Shown here in pieces: positions 44,292-54,048 of a stretch of 64,000 bases of DNA. The translations under genes and the position numbers were made by a program. This DNA comes from Hyphomicrobiales bacterium (GTDB lineage: Bacteria > Pseudomonadota > Alphaproteobacteria > Rhizobiales > Rhizobiaceae): NCBI GenBank assembly GCA_900466945.1, contig UBNV01000013.1, positions 62,001 through 126,000 of the forward strand, read 5' to 3'. Under the pieces are notes generated by a model. The model ran no database searches and was not told the origin of the DNA. It worked only from the letters and a program-made list of their open reading frames with translations. Position 1 is the stretch's first letter. Each line of letters opens with the position of its first letter.

Positions 44292-45062
44292 ATGCAGGAC
44301 GATTCGGGATCGCGGGACAACGAGCGCCCGCACGACGAACTGCCTGCTTTTGAAACAAGGCCAACGTCTTCCGACAATCCGCCGATTTTCAACATCCCCA
44401 CCGGTGTGCTGGCCGCCCTTGGTCTCGTGATCGGGATCTATGTCCTGCAGGACTTTATCCTGTCCGAAAGTCTCAACCGATGGATCGCCGTCGAATTCGG
44501 CTTCTCGCCCATTCGCTACCTCTATCCGTTCACCGAGCAGTCCCTGGCTTGGCTATGGACCCCTGTGTCCTACTCCTTGCTGCACGGCAGTTTCGAGCAT
44601 CTGGCCTTCAATAGCCTGTGGCTTGCAGCTTTCGGCACGCCGGTCTGCCGCAGGATAGGCGAGACACGCTTTGTGCTGTTCTGGATCGTTTCATCCGTAG
44701 CGGCCGCGGGACTTCATGCGATCGTCAATTGGGGAGAGCCGTCCTTGATGGTCGGCGCTTCAGGTGTGATTTCGGCCCTTATGGGCGCGGCCTGCCGATT
44801 TGCCTTCGGCGATCGCCAGCGTGTCCATTCCCGCCTGTCGGGCCGCGAACCGCCGCTCTTGAGCGTCGGCCAGGCGCTCACGGACCGGACGGTGCGGGTC
44901 TTCATCATCGTCTGGTTCCTCGGCAATGTCGCAATCGCCTTCGGTCTGCCGATGATGGGTTCCGATTCGGCCGCGATCGCCTGGGATGCCCATATCGGCG
45001 GCTTCCTGCTCGGCTTCTTCTGCTTTGCGCTCTTCGATCCCCATGGCCGCAAGGCCGGGTGA
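44292..45062 (+). CDS. Rhomboid family intramembrane serine protease
   Basis: This 256-residue membrane protease has about six membrane segments. The HxxxN motif is in HGSFEHLAFNSLWL (H103, N107), the catalytic Ser is in MVGASGVISALMGA (S157) and the catalytic His is in AWDAHIGGFLLG (H235). The first 30 residues are soluble and acidic. AGGAGCGCCAC precedes the ATG at 44292; the longer frame from 44016 runs through the sRNA region and is not coding. It is followed by the CBS-domain gene after 100 bp. Confidence 0.92.
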   Translation: MQDDSGSRDNERPHDELPAFETRPTSSDNPPIFNIPTGVLAALGLVIGIYVLQDFILSESLNRWIAVEFGFSPIRYLYPFTEQSLAWLWTPVSYSLLHGSFEHLAFNSLWLAAFGTPVCRRIGETRFVLFWIVSSVAAAGLHAIVNWGEPSLMVGASGVISALMGAACRFAFGDRQRVHSRLSGREPPLLSVGQALTDRTVRVFIIVWFLGNVAIAFGLPMMGSDSAAIAWDAHIGGFLLGFFCFALFDPHGRKAG

Positions 45063-45162
45063 GATCCGCTTATTGCATTCTCCTTGAATAAAGGGCACCC
45101 TTTTGATCGGCAGTCCACGAAGATTGGACCGCCGACCCAGTGTTCTATGCGAGGAGGAACGC

Positions 45163-45597
45163 ATGAGTGCATCTGCGAGAAGCATACTCGAGCAAAAGGG
45201 ACGCAACGTCATCACGATCAATCCGACGGTGACGTTGGGCGAGGCCGCCCACGTGCTGGAGGAAAACAAGATCGGCGCCGTTGTTGTGGTCGGCATGGAA
45301 AACCGCATCGTCGGCATCTTCACCGAGCGCGACGTGGTGCGTGCGATCGGCTCCGAAGGCAAGGACGCCTTTGATCAGCCGGTATCGGCTTTCATGACAG
45401 CCAATGTCTATCGTTGCCGCGAGGAAACCGGGGTCAACGAACTCATGGAAATGATGTCGACCCGTCGTTTCCGCCATGTTCCCGTCGAGGACAATGGCAA
45501 GCTGAGCGGCATCATTTCAATTGGTGACGTAGTAAAATCGCGCATCCGTGAGATCGAACAGGAAGCCGAGCACATCAAGGCTTATATCGCGGGCTGA
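45163..45597 (+). CDS. CBS domain protein
   Basis: This 144-residue protein consists almost wholly of two CBS motifs (a Bateman module). The first is VITINPTVTLGEAAHVLEENKIGAVVVV...GIFTERDVVRAIG, about 17-70; the second is YRCREETGVNELMEMMSTRRFRHVPVEDNGKLSGIISIGDVVK, about 81-124. A short helix follows. Such stand-alone pairs bind adenine nucleotides and regulate partners in trans; the partner is unknown. GAGGAGGAACGC gives a strong ribosome site. Confidence 0.92.
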   Translation: MSASARSILEQKGRNVITINPTVTLGEAAHVLEENKIGAVVVVGMENRIVGIFTERDVVRAIGSEGKDAFDQPVSAFMTANVYRCREETGVNELMEMMSTRRFRHVPVEDNGKLSGIISIGDVVKSRIREIEQEAEHIKAYIAG

Positions 45598-45618
45598 AGG
45601 CCTGCAGATCAAGCAAGT

Positions 45619-45646
45619 CGATGACCGCGCTGGAGTGCGGTCATCG
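45619..45646. terminator. Hairpin between convergent CBS and patatin genes
   Basis: A perfect 10-bp stem, CGATGACCGC (45619-45628) with 45637-45646, has an 8-nt loop. Its right arm covers the patatin stop codon. No T-run is seen. It probably marks the 3' ends of both convergent mRNAs. Confidence 0.5.
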
Positions 45647-46597
45647 TAGAACTGCTTCCTGCATGCGGCGGATTTCGGTGACGCGGGCTTTAGTTTCTTC
45701 GTATCCTCGCTCGATCGCTTCTCCCGCGCGATGAAACTCGGACAATCCAATGTCGTTCAGCCGCGGGTGAAGCGCGAGATCAGGCGGATCGCCGGCAAGC
45801 CTTGCCCGTGAGATACGGTCCTGAATGATGTTGAAGGCCTGGACCATGACGCCAGTCAGTCCGACTTTGTTCGGTGCGCGGCCGGTTTCGACATAGTCCG
45901 GATCCGGGTTGCTGGCCTTGTGCTTGACCACAGCGGAGCGACCGAAGACGTCGTAGTGAAGATTGACCGCCATCACCAGCGGCTGCTCATAGGCACGGCA
46001 GACGGAGACCGGCACCGGATTGACCAGCGCGCCGTCGATTAGGGTCCGATTGTTGCATCGGACCGGCTCGAAGATGCCCGGCAGCGCATAGGATGCACGC
46101 AGCGCTGTGATCAGGCTGCCACCATCGATCCAGACTTCGTGGCCACTGTTGAGCTCCGAGGCCACGGCCACGAAAGGTTTCGGAAGTTGCTCGACCGTCA
46201 GTCCTTCGAGATGCTCCTGCATGCGCTTGGTGAGCCGCATGCCCCCGAGCAATCCGCCACCGCCGATCGTCAGGTCGAGCAGAGATGCGATGCGTCGCAT
46301 GGTCAATGACCGCGCGAAGGCTTCCAGTTCATCGAGCTTTCCGGCGAGATAGCATCCACCGACCAGGGCACCGATCGAGGTGCCGGCGATCATGCCAACC
46401 TCTATGCCTTCCTCGTCGAGGGCTCTCAGGACCCCGATATGGGCCCAGCCCCGCGCGGCGCCGCCACCCAGCGCCAGCGCGACCTTGGCGCGCGTCTTCT
46501 TCTCAGGCTGATTGGGACCGCCCTGCATGGGCACGCCCTCCTTCGCCGTCTGGGCAACGCTCGTTGCCGAATGTGACATCATGCTCCAGTTCAGCAT
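45641..46597 (-). CDS. Patatin-like phospholipase (RssA type)
   Basis: This 318-residue protein has the patatin landmarks: oxyanion loop LGGGAARGWAHIGVL (43-57), nucleophile elbow AGTSIGALVGG with S74, and catalytic Asp in LIDGALVNP (D188). No signal peptide is present, so it is cytoplasmic or membrane-associated. The family includes lipid acyl hydrolases with unknown bacterial roles. I use the ATG at 46597; other possible starts are a GTG at 46621 and paired ATGs at 46582/46579, the latter close to GGAGC. Confidence 0.88.
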   Translation of the reverse strand: MLNWSMMSHSATSVAQTAKEGVPMQGGPNQPEKKTRAKVALALGGGAARGWAHIGVLRALDEEGIEVGMIAGTSIGALVGGCYLAGKLDELEAFARSLTMRRIASLLDLTIGGGGLLGGMRLTKRMQEHLEGLTVEQLPKPFVAVASELNSGHEVWIDGGSLITALRASYALPGIFEPVRCNNRTLIDGALVNPVPVSVCRAYEQPLVMAVNLHYDVFGRSAVVKHKASNPDPDYVETGRAPNKVGLTGVMVQAFNIIQDRISRARLAGDPPDLALHPRLNDIGLSEFHRAGEAIERGYEETKARVTEIRRMQEAVLR

Positions 46598-46678
46598 CTC
46601 CAAACCCCACTCGCTGAACACTCCGGATCACATTAGGACATCGTCTGCTTACGAATTCGTTATGCGTAAACCGTTTGA

Positions 46679-47131
46679 TCAGCCGCCATAGATTTCCGAG
46701 GGGTCGAAATGACGATGATCGTCGGAGACGGTCAGCACGGGTCGCCCGCCGTCGAGAGTTGCGGATCGGTAAAAACAGGAGCGACGCCCGGTGTGGCAGG
46801 TGGCATCATGCCCCGCGACCTCGACCTTCAGCCAGATCGCATCCTGATCGCAATCCACACGGATTTCCTTGACCGTTTGCAGGTTTCCGGAGCTTTCGCC
46901 CTTTTTCCAGATCTTGGCGCGAGACCGGCTGTAGTAGTGACCGATCCCGGTTTGAAGCGTGAGTGCAATAGCCTCCGCATTCATGTGCGCGACCATCAGA
47001 AGTTCGCCGTCGCGTGCATCCGTCACCACGGCTGTTACCAGTCCGTGCTCATCGAATTTCGGCGTGAAGGCGAGGCCCTCCTCGAGCAGCGACTTGTCGG
47101 AGGAGGGCGCATCGAAGGTGATGGATGACAT
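46679..47131 (-). CDS. hisI: Phosphoribosyl-AMP cyclohydrolase
   Basis: This 150-residue enzyme performs the third step of histidine synthesis, opening the adenine ring of PR-AMP. Zinc and magnesium ligands are seen in [19 protein letters not shown] and [13 protein letters not shown] (Cys residues of the active site), along with the [12 protein letters not shown] and [16 protein letters not shown] segments. There is no HisE fusion. It begins 11 nt after folE, so the two are in one operon. The longer frame to 47479 is antisense to folE. Confidence 0.96.
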   Translation of the reverse strand: MSSITFDAPSSDKSLLEEGLAFTPKFDEHGLVTAVVTDARDGELLMVAHMNAEAIALTLQTGIGHYYSRSRAKIWKKGESSGNLQTVKEIRVDCDQDAIWLKVEVAGHDATCHTGRRSCFYRSATLDGGRPVLTVSDDHRHFDPSEIYGG

Positions 47132-47142
47132 GGGGCGTGAAC

Positions 47143-47748
47143 TCAGCGGTTCCGGACCATGGACATGAAGCGCGCCTGTTCGGCCGCATTGTCCTTGAAG
47201 GCGCCGGTGAAGGTGGTGGTGAGGGTCGTGGATCCTGTCTTCTGGATACCGCGCATGGCCATGCACATGTGTTCGGCCTCGATGAACACGGCGACACCGC
47301 GGGGCTGCAGGCCCTCGTCGATTGCCTGGGCAATCTGCGCCGTCATGTTTTCCTGCGTCTGCAGGCGCCGCGCAAAGACATCGACGACGCGAGCAATCTT
47401 GGACAATCCCAATACGCGGCCCTTCGGCAGATAGGCGACATGCGCCTTGCCCATGACGGGCAGCATGTGGTGTTCGCAATGCGAGAAGAAGGAGATATCG
47501 CGCACCAGGACCATGTCGTCATAGCCGCCGACTTCCTCGAAGGTGCGACCGAGCACCTCGTCGATGTCGGTTTCATAGCCAGCAAACAGTTCAGAATAAG
47601 CCTTGGCGACGCGCGCCGGCGTATCCAGCAGGCCCTCCCGCTCCGGGTCGTCGCCGGCCCACAGCAGCAATGTGCGAACAGCCTGCTCGGCCTCTTCGCG
47701 CGTCGGGCGCGGCGCTTCCGCGGTCAGTTTCGTGACGATGGCGTCCAT
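47143..47748 (-). CDS. folE: GTP cyclohydrolase I
   Basis: This 201-residue homodecameric enzyme converts GTP to dihydroneopterin triphosphate for folate. Zinc ligands are in [21 protein letters not shown] and [13 protein letters not shown]; substrate-binding motifs include [20 protein letters not shown]. The ATG at 47748 follows GGGAGACCAAGGCC and matches where related rhizobial proteins begin. A longer start at 47826 (227 residues) has a poor ribosome site. It is divergent from the IscU/NifU-like gene. Confidence 0.95.
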   Translation of the reverse strand: MDAIVTKLTAEAPRPTREEAEQAVRTLLLWAGDDPEREGLLDTPARVAKAYSELFAGYETDIDEVLGRTFEEVGGYDDMVLVRDISFFSHCEHHMLPVMGKAHVAYLPKGRVLGLSKIARVVDVFARRLQTQENMTAQIAQAIDEGLQPRGVAVFIEAEHMCMAMRGIQKTGSTTLTTTFTGAFKDNAAEQARFMSMVRNR

Positions 47749-48015
47749 GGCCTTGGTCTCCCGGTCCCGCTCGAGACGGGCCGCTGGTTTGGCTTTGCCG
47801 GATTGTAAAGGCGTAATGCGGCTCATAATGCAAGTCCGTTGTCGCGATTGACGGTCAGAAGATCAAAGCCCCCGGGTGCTTGCGTTTGTCCTGCGCCCGT
47901 CACTTCGATATAAGGGGCATTGAATTCGATATAAAGGCTGCAGCTGCGACACGATGACTGCGGCATTACCGCAGCCAATCCCTATATACGGGAAAGACGC
48001 TGGAGCGGATTGACC

Positions 48016-48462
48016 ATGGACGACATCTACAACACTAAGATCCTCGAATTTGCCGGCAACATCAGCCGTATCGGCACGCTCGGCGATGCGCAGGCCGTCT
48101 CCGAGAAGCACTCGAAGCTTTGCGGCTCGCGCGTGAAGGTTTATCTGAATGTCGAGAATGGGACCGTAACCGATTTCGCCCACGAGGTGAAAGCCTGCGC
48201 ACTCGGGCAGGCATCCTCTGGCATCATGGCACGTCATGTGGTCGGCGCAACGGCGGAGGAACTCCGCAAGGCAAGGCTCGATATGCTCGCCATGCTGAAA
48301 GAAGACGGTGAGGGACCGGCCGGCCGCTTCGAGGACATGCGCTTTCTCAAGCCCGTGCGCGACTACAAAGCCCGGCACGCCTCGACCATGCTGACATTTG
48401 ACGCCGTGGTGGACTGTCTCGATCAGATCGAACGACAGGCCGAAACGGCCCGCGCCAGCTGA
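48016..48462 (+). CDS. IscU/NifU-like Fe-S scaffold family protein
   Basis: This 148-residue protein of the NifU N-terminal family keeps C36 (KLCGSR) and C61 (ACALGQAS), two of the three cluster-ligand cysteines. The third cysteine, expected in a xCAxLxW-like motif, is replaced by HAST (about residues 119-122), and a later C133 is not in the usual place. It may therefore be a divergent scaffold or carrier rather than a full IscU/SufU. It is 4 nt upstream of the YidD fusion gene, likely one operon. Confidence 0.85.
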   Translation: MDDIYNTKILEFAGNISRIGTLGDAQAVSEKHSKLCGSRVKVYLNVENGTVTDFAHEVKACALGQASSGIMARHVVGATAEELRKARLDMLAMLKEDGEGPAGRFEDMRFLKPVRDYKARHASTMLTFDAVVDCLDQIERQAETARAS

Positions 48463-48466
48463 CCAC

Positions 48467-49210
48467 ATGTGCGAGGCTCCGGGATGCGGCGACGGGAAGT
48501 CGCCAGGCGGCAGACGCGGTCGAAACTTTTCCGGTACGTTTCCGAAGACACCGGACCGGCTGGCGGGCATGGCGCTGATCCGCTTCTATCAATTGACCCT
48601 TTCCAGTGTGATCGGCAGTTCGTGTCGGCACACGCCGACCTGCTCCGAATATGGATATGAAGCGATCGCGCGCCATGGCCTGTGGTCTGGTGGATGGCTC
48701 ACTTTGTTTCGCGTAGCGCGATGCGGGCCGGGCGGGACATGGGGTTTCGATCCGGTGCCTCCACGTCTCGACGACGAGTACGTTTGGTGGGCGCCCTGGC
48801 GGTTCTGGCGGATCGGTGACAAGCGAGGCGGGCTGAACGCGGGAAGCCCGGCACCGGCCTTTGACCCGCGTCAGAAGGTCATCGACTATCACGCTGCCAT
48901 CAATGCTCTGGATTTCGACCGGATCGAGAGCTTTTTCGTGGAACACGCGGTCTACATTTCGGGCGGAACCGGGAATACAATCGGCCGTGAAGCTATTATG
49001 AGCGCGTTCCGGGAGTATTTTGAGATGTTTCCGGATCAGGTGGCCTGGGACGATGTCGTGGAGCCGGCCGGCGCCTGTGCGGCGCGTTCCGCCTGGAACC
49101 TGAAAGCGACGAATGCCAGAAGCGGGGAAATTGTCGAGCGCCGTGGTCTGGAAACGGTGGAGTTCGACAAGCACGGCGGTATCATACGCGTTGTTGTCGA
49201 AGATCGCTGA
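48467..49210 (+). CDS. yidD: YidD membrane insertion factor fused to an NTF2/SnoaL-like domain
   Basis: This is a single 247-residue frame with two parts. Residues about 30-118 are a YidD domain: MALIRFYQLTLSSVIGSSCRHTPTCSEYGYEAI with C53 and C59, then FRVARCGPGGTWGFDPVP with C86. YidD helps YidC insert inner-membrane proteins. Residues about 132-247 look like an NTF2/SnoaL-type cone fold (RQKVIDYHAAINALDFDRIESFF...VYISGGTGNTIGREAIMSAFREYFEMFPD...VVEDR). No stop, frameshift sign or internal start separates them. YidD proteins are normally about 70-130 residues, so this length is unusual. The ATG at 48467 lies 4 nt after the Fe-S scaffold gene; an ATG at 48569 is possible. Confidence 0.85.
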   Translation: MCEAPGCGDGKSPGGRRGRNFSGTFPKTPDRLAGMALIRFYQLTLSSVIGSSCRHTPTCSEYGYEAIARHGLWSGGWLTLFRVARCGPGGTWGFDPVPPRLDDEYVWWAPWRFWRIGDKRGGLNAGSPAPAFDPRQKVIDYHAAINALDFDRIESFFVEHAVYISGGTGNTIGREAIMSAFREYFEMFPDQVAWDDVVEPAGACAARSAWNLKATNARSGEIVERRGLETVEFDKHGGIIRVVVEDR

Positions 49211-49456
49211 ATAAGGCCGATGCGCGCATCCGTCCACAGATACGGAATCGACGAGGTGACGGCAGCGAGCTGTCGCCATGCCTATCCGGATGTCCTTGGA
49301 CATGTCCTGCGCAGGCTGTCGCAGGCGGCGCGCGACGTGAGCAAAATCCTTTACTCAAAAGCGCTTTCGTCCTATGGAGCGCCGGTAAATCGCGGGTTCT
49401 AACCCGCCCCTTTCACCACCCGCATTCGTTGGCGGGACTGGATCAGGAGACATAGC

Positions 49457-51454
49457 ATGTCCGCTTCCGTATCTCTCACTTTCCCCGATGGCTCCATTCG
49501 CGAATACGCCCCCGGCACGACCGGCGGCCAGGTCGCCGAATCGATTTCCAAGTCGCTCGCCAAGAAGGCTGTCGCCATTGCGCTCGACGGCACTGTGCGC
49601 GACCTGTCCGACCCCGTCATCGACGGCCGGATCGAGATCGTCACCCGCACTGACCCACGTGCTCAGGAACTCATTCGCCATGACGCCGCACACGTGATGG
49701 CCGAGGCTGTCCAGGAGCTTTGGCCCGGCACCCAGGTGACCATCGGCCCGGTGATCGAGAACGGTTTCTATTACGACTTCGCCAAGGCCGAGCCCTTCAC
49801 GCCGGATGATCTGCCGAAGATCGAAAAGCGGATGAAGGAGATCATCCAGCGCAACAAGCCCTTTACCAAGGAAGTCTGGTCGCGCGACAAGGCGAAGGAA
49901 GTCTTTGCCGCGAAGGGCGAGGCCTACAAGGTCGAGCTGGTCGACGCGATCCCGGAAGACCAGGATCTGAAGATCTATTATCAGGGCGACTGGTTCGACC
50001 TGTGCCGTGGGCCGCACATGGCGTCGACCGGGCAGATCGGCATGGCCTTCAAGCTGATGAAGGTTGCCGGTGCCTACTGGCGCGGCGACAGCAACAACAC
50101 GATGCTGAGCCGCATCTATGGTACCGCCTTTGCCGAACAGGAAGAGCTGGACCGCTACCTGCACATCCTGGCCGAAGCCGAAAAGCGCGACCACCGCAAG
50201 CTCGGCCGCGAAATGGATCTCTTCCATTTCCAGGAAGAAGGTCCGGGCGTCGTCTTCTGGCACGGCAAGGGCTGGCGCATGTTCCAGACGCTCACCTCCT
50301 ATATGCGTCGCCGTCTCGAAGGCACCTATGAGGAAGTCAACGCGCCACAGGTGCTCGACAAGTCGCTCTGGGAGACCTCGGGTCACTGGGGCTGGTATCA
50401 GGAGAACATGTTCGCCGTGAAATCGGCGCATGCCTTCACCCATCCCGATGACGAGGAGGCCGATCAGAAGGTCTTCGCGCTGAAGCCTATGAACTGCCCG
50501 GGTCACGTGCAGATCTTCAAGCATGGCCTGAAGTCCTATCGCGAACTGCCGGTCCGACTCGCCGAATTCGGCAATGTGCACCGCTACGAAGCCTCCGGCG
50601 CGCTGCACGGCCTGATGCGCGTGCGCGGCTTCACCCAGGACGACGCGCATGTCTTCTGCACGGAAGAGCAGATGGCAGCCGAATGCCTGCGCATCAATGA
50701 CCTCATCCTCTCGGTCTACGAGGACTTCGGTTTTGACGAGATCGTCGTGAAGCTCTCGACCCGTCCGGAGAAGCGAGTCGGTTCCGACGAGCTATGGGAT
50801 CGCGCCGAAAGCGTCATGATGGACGTCTTGAAGCAGATCGAGGAGCAGTCGGGCGGTCGCATCAAGACCGGCATCCTGCCGGGCGAGGGTGCTTTCTATG
50901 GCCCGAAGTTCGAATACACCCTGCGCGACGCGATCGGTCGCGAATGGCAATGCGGCACGACCCAGGTCGACTTCAACCTGCCGGAACGCTTTGGTGCTTT
51001 CTACATCGACCAGAACTCGGAAAAGGTTCAGCCGGTCATGATCCACCGCGCCATCTGCGGCTCGATGGAACGCTTCCTCGGCATCCTGATCGAGAACTTC
51101 GCCGGCCATATGCCGCTGTGGTTCGCGCCGCTGCAGGTGGTCGTCGCGACGATCACTTCGGATGCCGACGACTATGGTCGCGAAGTCGCCGAGCAGCTTC
51201 GGGAAGCCGGCCTCCAGGTCCAGACCGATTTCCGCAACGAAAAGATCAACTACAAGGTCCGCGAACATTCGGTGACCAAGGTGCCGGTGATCATCGTCTG
51301 CGGTAAGCGCGAGGCGGAGGAAAAGACCGTCAACATCCGTCGCCTCGGTTCGCAGGAACAGGTGTCGATGGCGCTGACGGAAGCGGTCGCCGTGTTGTCC
51401 GGTGAAGCTACTCCACCGGACGTCAAGCGCAAGCTGGCGAACCGCAAGATCTGA
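49457..51454 (+). CDS. thrS: Threonyl-tRNA synthetase
   Basis: This 665-residue class II synthetase has an N-terminal TGS domain (about 1-65), the editing domain with [11 protein letters not shown] (H75, H79) and the catalytic core. The core's zinc site includes [12 protein letters not shown], and its class II motifs include [25 protein letters not shown]. The C-terminal anticodon-binding domain ends [10 protein letters not shown]... with a short tail. The 246 bp upstream hold no gene I can support, and I see no T-box, as expected outside Gram-positives. GGAGACATAGC precedes the ATG. Confidence 0.98.
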   Translation: MSASVSLTFPDGSIREYAPGTTGGQVAESISKSLAKKAVAIALDGTVRDLSDPVIDGRIEIVTRTDPRAQELIRHDAAHVMAEAVQELWPGTQVTIGPVIENGFYYDFAKAEPFTPDDLPKIEKRMKEIIQRNKPFTKEVWSRDKAKEVFAAKGEAYKVELVDAIPEDQDLKIYYQGDWFDLCRGPHMASTGQIGMAFKLMKVAGAYWRGDSNNTMLSRIYGTAFAEQEELDRYLHILAEAEKRDHRKLGREMDLFHFQEEGPGVVFWHGKGWRMFQTLTSYMRRRLEGTYEEVNAPQVLDKSLWETSGHWGWYQENMFAVKSAHAFTHPDDEEADQKVFALKPMNCPGHVQIFKHGLKSYRELPVRLAEFGNVHRYEASGALHGLMRVRGFTQDDAHVFCTEEQMAAECLRINDLILSVYEDFGFDEIVVKLSTRPEKRVGSDELWDRAESVMMDVLKQIEEQSGGRIKTGILPGEGAFYGPKFEYTLRDAIGREWQCGTTQVDFNLPERFGAFYIDQNSEKVQPVMIHRAICGSMERFLGILIENFAGHMPLWFAPLQVVVATITSDADDYGREVAEQLREAGLQVQTDFRNEKINYKVREHSVTKVPVIIVCGKREAEEKTVNIRRLGSQEQVSMALTEAVAVLSGEATPPDVKRKLANRKI

Positions 51455-51465
51455 AAATAGAAGGC

Positions 51466-51495
51466 GTCTGGCAGCGTGTCGCAACGCTGTCAGAC
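51466..51495 (+). terminator. Probable transcription-end hairpin after thrS
   Basis: A 12-bp stem with one G-T pair, GTCTGGCAGCGT (51466-51477) with 51484-51495, has a 6-nt loop. No T-run follows, so it may be Rho-assisted or a stability element. Confidence 0.45.
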
Positions 51496-51555
51496 GGCTG
51501 TCATCGAATTGGCATATGACGGAATGATGATCCTCCGCGCGATTGGAGCCTTCCC

Positions 51556-52395
51556 GTGAAGTTCAAAGAACTGTCCTATGCCAACGAGCGCGACCCGAAG
51601 CTCAAGCGCTGGTTCATTCGATCGATCGAAGGCCTCTCTGGCCGCGACCGTTTCACCCGCCTCTACGAGATCTGGCGCAATGACATCGTCGGCAAGACCG
51701 ACCGCGTCTTCGGCAAGATGCTCGATCTGATCAATGTCGAGCTCAAGGTGGAGGGCACCTGGCCTCCTCAGAGCCTTCCCGATGGACCGATTGTCATCGT
51801 CGCCAATCATCCCTTCGGCATCGGTGACGGTATAGCTGTGCTCGCAATCGCCGAGCAGCTTGGTCGTCCTTTCCGGGTGCTGATCAACAACGAACTGCTG
51901 AAAGTGCCGGAAATGGCGCCGTATTCGCTGCCGGTGTCCTTCGAGGAGACCAAGGAGGCGCTTGCCCTCAACATGCAGACACGCCACGAGGCGCTCCGGC
52001 TTCTCAAGGACGGTGTGACCGTGGTGATTTTCCCCGCGGGCGGCGTCGCCACCGCGAAGAAGGGTTTTGGCCGCGCCGAAGACCTGCCCTGGAAGATGTT
52101 CCCCGCAAAGCTCATCCAGGCCGCCAAGGCCAATGTCGTGCCTGTCTATTTCGAGGGCCAGAATGGCCGGCTATTCCATCTCGCCAGCAAGATTTCGCTG
52201 ACATTGCGCATCTCGCTTCTGATCCGCGAGTTCCGCCGGCTGTCCGGCTCGACGATTCAAGCCAGTGTCGGCAGGATGATCCCTTGGGAAGAGCTGAGCA
52301 GCCACGCCGACCGCAAGGATCTGCTGGCGCGTCTCTTTGGTGCTGTCTTCGACATGGCACCTGCAGAGCGCCGAAAATTCCGCCGCGCGGCCTGA
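51556..52395 (+). CDS. Lysophospholipid acyltransferase (PlsC-like) family protein
   Basis: This 279-residue acyltransferase contains the HX4D motif in VANHPFGIGDGIAV (His and Asp about residues 84-89), a PFRVLINNELLKVPEM segment and the FPAGGVATAKKGFGRAEDLPWK motif analogous to the acyl-acceptor site. A preceding segment ELKVEGTWPPQSLPDGPIVI fits the hemolysin-type/OlsA-like subgroup, acting in phospholipid or ornithine-lipid synthesis at the inner membrane. It starts with GTG at 51556, behind TTGGAGCC. It converges on the secreted-protein gene with a 4-bp gap. Confidence 0.85.
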   Translation: MKFKELSYANERDPKLKRWFIRSIEGLSGRDRFTRLYEIWRNDIVGKTDRVFGKMLDLINVELKVEGTWPPQSLPDGPIVIVANHPFGIGDGIAVLAIAEQLGRPFRVLINNELLKVPEMAPYSLPVSFEETKEALALNMQTRHEALRLLKDGVTVVIFPAGGVATAKKGFGRAEDLPWKMFPAKLIQAAKANVVPVYFEGQNGRLFHLASKISLTLRISLLIREFRRLSGSTIQASVGRMIPWEELSSHADRKDLLARLFGAVFDMAPAERRKFRRAA

Positions 52396-52399
52396 CGGA

Positions 52400-53362
52400 T
52401 CAGGACTGGTTGAGCATCAGCTCGACATCCATGTTGGTGCCGGCCTTCACTTCGAAGTCCTTCTGGAAGATCTTGTCCTTGTTGCGGGCGACCGCCGTAT
52501 ACTGGCCTTCCGCCAGAACCATGACGGGGAAGGCGCTGACGCTTTCCGCGACGATGTCACCGCCGGAGGTCAGGATGGACCACGCCGTATCGGCGATGGC
52601 TTCCCCGCCTTCTTCCGAAACGAGCTTGAGCCCCACTTGAGAGGCACGGTGCTGCATCGTGGCTTCCGTGAGCTCCCCGGCGTCCACGGTGATGTCCGCG
52701 CGCACGACGGCATTGATCGACCCGTATTCCGAGACGACATGATAGGTGCCGGCATTCAACCGGACGATGGTGTTCGGCTTGACGTCGGCCAGGACCAGGC
52801 CCCGCTCGCCATCTTCGCGTATATCGGTGGAATAGATGTCGAAGCTGAGCTGCTTGTCGGGAATATGCGTGTCGGTTCCCGAGATGGCATTGAGCGACAT
52901 GCCGCCGGCATCGAGCACTAGGACTTGGTCGGCGACATCACCTTCGACGGGAATGTTGAGTTTCTTGGTGGCGCCGGCACGTCCGAAAGAAACGTTGACG
53001 AAATAGTCGCCCGGTGCCAGCTGAAAGGCGGCACTTCCGCCTTCAGCGCTGGCCAGAAGCGGAAGCTTGCCGTCCACGTCGGGGATCGGGCTGAAGACAC
53101 GCCAGGACAATCCGTGCTGCATCGGCTGGCCCTCATCCGTCAGCTTTGCGTCGAGCTTTACGTTGCGGCCTTGGGTGGGCGTGGTGATGTTGCTAAGGCC
53201 AGGCGCCGAGAAAGCCTTGAGCTTCGGCATCTTGGTGGAGCCGTTGAGCTGCTTGAATGTTTCGAAGGCTTCCTGTGCATGAATCGGCAGCGCGCCAGCC
53301 AAGGCAATAAAGAGCCCGAGCAGCAGCCGGCTGAAACCGAGTTGAGGAAACATGCGATGCAC
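52400..53362 (-). CDS. Secreted protein of unknown function
   Basis: This 320-residue protein has a clear signal peptide ([18 protein letters not shown]) and a mature part rich in beta-strand patterns. Several repeats of a motif ending in [24 protein letters not shown] and [13 protein letters not shown] suggest three Ig-like or CarboxypepD-like beta domains, about 90-130, 190-240 and 260-320. I do not recognise a named family. The GTG at 53362 lies 10 nt from GGAAG; an ATG three codons later (53353) is the alternative. It faces the nitroreductase gene divergently. Confidence 0.75.
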   Translation of the reverse strand: MHRMFPQLGFSRLLLGLFIALAGALPIHAQEAFETFKQLNGSTKMPKLKAFSAPGLSNITTPTQGRNVKLDAKLTDEGQPMQHGLSWRVFSPIPDVDGKLPLLASAEGGSAAFQLAPGDYFVNVSFGRAGATKKLNIPVEGDVADQVLVLDAGGMSLNAISGTDTHIPDKQLSFDIYSTDIREDGERGLVLADVKPNTIVRLNAGTYHVVSEYGSINAVVRADITVDAGELTEATMQHRASQVGLKLVSEEGGEAIADTAWSILTSGGDIVAESVSAFPVMVLAEGQYTAVARNKDKIFQKDFEVKAGTNMDVELMLNQS

Positions 53363-53463
53363 TGTGTGTTGACTTCCTTACCAATGCCAGCAACTTCAAA
53401 CCGAACCACATGGCAATTTCAAGACCTGCCGACCCCGCCAAGGCCTATGAAGGTATCAAGAAA

Positions 53464-54048
53464 ATGAAAAAAGACTTGAAGCTGCTCGATTATCTCGCAG
53501 TTCGCCGCTCCGTACCCGCATTTCAGATGTGTGAGCCAGGTCCGGACAAGGGGGAGATCGAGTCGATTCTGTCGCTTGCTGTCCGTGTTCCCGACCACGG
53601 CAAGATCGCGCCCTGGCGTTTCGTTGTCTATCGCGGGCAGGAGCGTGCGCGCATCAGCGAGGAATTGCTGAAGCTGGCCCTGGAGAAGAACCCGGCCCTG
53701 TCCGAAGAGATGATCCAGGTCGAGCGCACCCGGTTTACGCGCGCGCCAGTCGTCATCGGCGTCATTTCGACCGCAGCACCGCATGCGAAAATACCGGAAT
53801 GGGAACAGGTCATGTCGGCCGGTGCCGTCTGCCTCAACCTTCTCATGGCTGCCAATGCCCATGGCTACGTCTCGAACTGGCTGAGCGAATGGTTCGCCTT
53901 CGATGAACGCGCCCATCCGCTCCTCGGCGTCAATCCAGGCGAGAAGGTCGCCGGCTTCATCCATATTGGCTCCACCGATTTCCCGATCGTCGAGCGCCCA
54001 CGTCCGGCTCTGGCGGACGTCGTGTCATGGCAGGGCGGCGAGGATTGA
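53464..54048 (+). CDS. Nitroreductase family protein (YdjA-like)
   Basis: This 194-residue FMN-dependent oxidoreductase begins [15 protein letters not shown], with a [19 protein letters not shown] segment carrying FMN-binding residues. It continues to [25 protein letters not shown] and a [19 protein letters not shown]-terminus. The short form lacks the larger nitroreductase insertions and resembles YdjA. I chose the ATG at 53464, preceded by GAAGG; an upstream ATG at 53410 has no ribosome site. Its stop overlaps the flavin reductase start by one base. Confidence 0.88.
   Translation: MKKDLKLLDYLAVRRSVPAFQMCEPGPDKGEIESILSLAVRVPDHGKIAPWRFVVYRGQERARISEELLKLALEKNPALSEEMIQVERTRFTRAPVVIGVISTAAPHAKIPEWEQVMSAGAVCLNLLMAANAHGYVSNWLSEWFAFDERAHPLLGVNPGEKVAGFIHIGSTDFPIVERPRPALADVVSWQGGED

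Noticed and set aside
49220-49402. A 60-codon plus-strand frame just upstream of thrS
   Set aside because: No convincing ribosome site, poor codon pattern and no similarity I recognise; the gap 49211-49456 otherwise shows nothing I can name.
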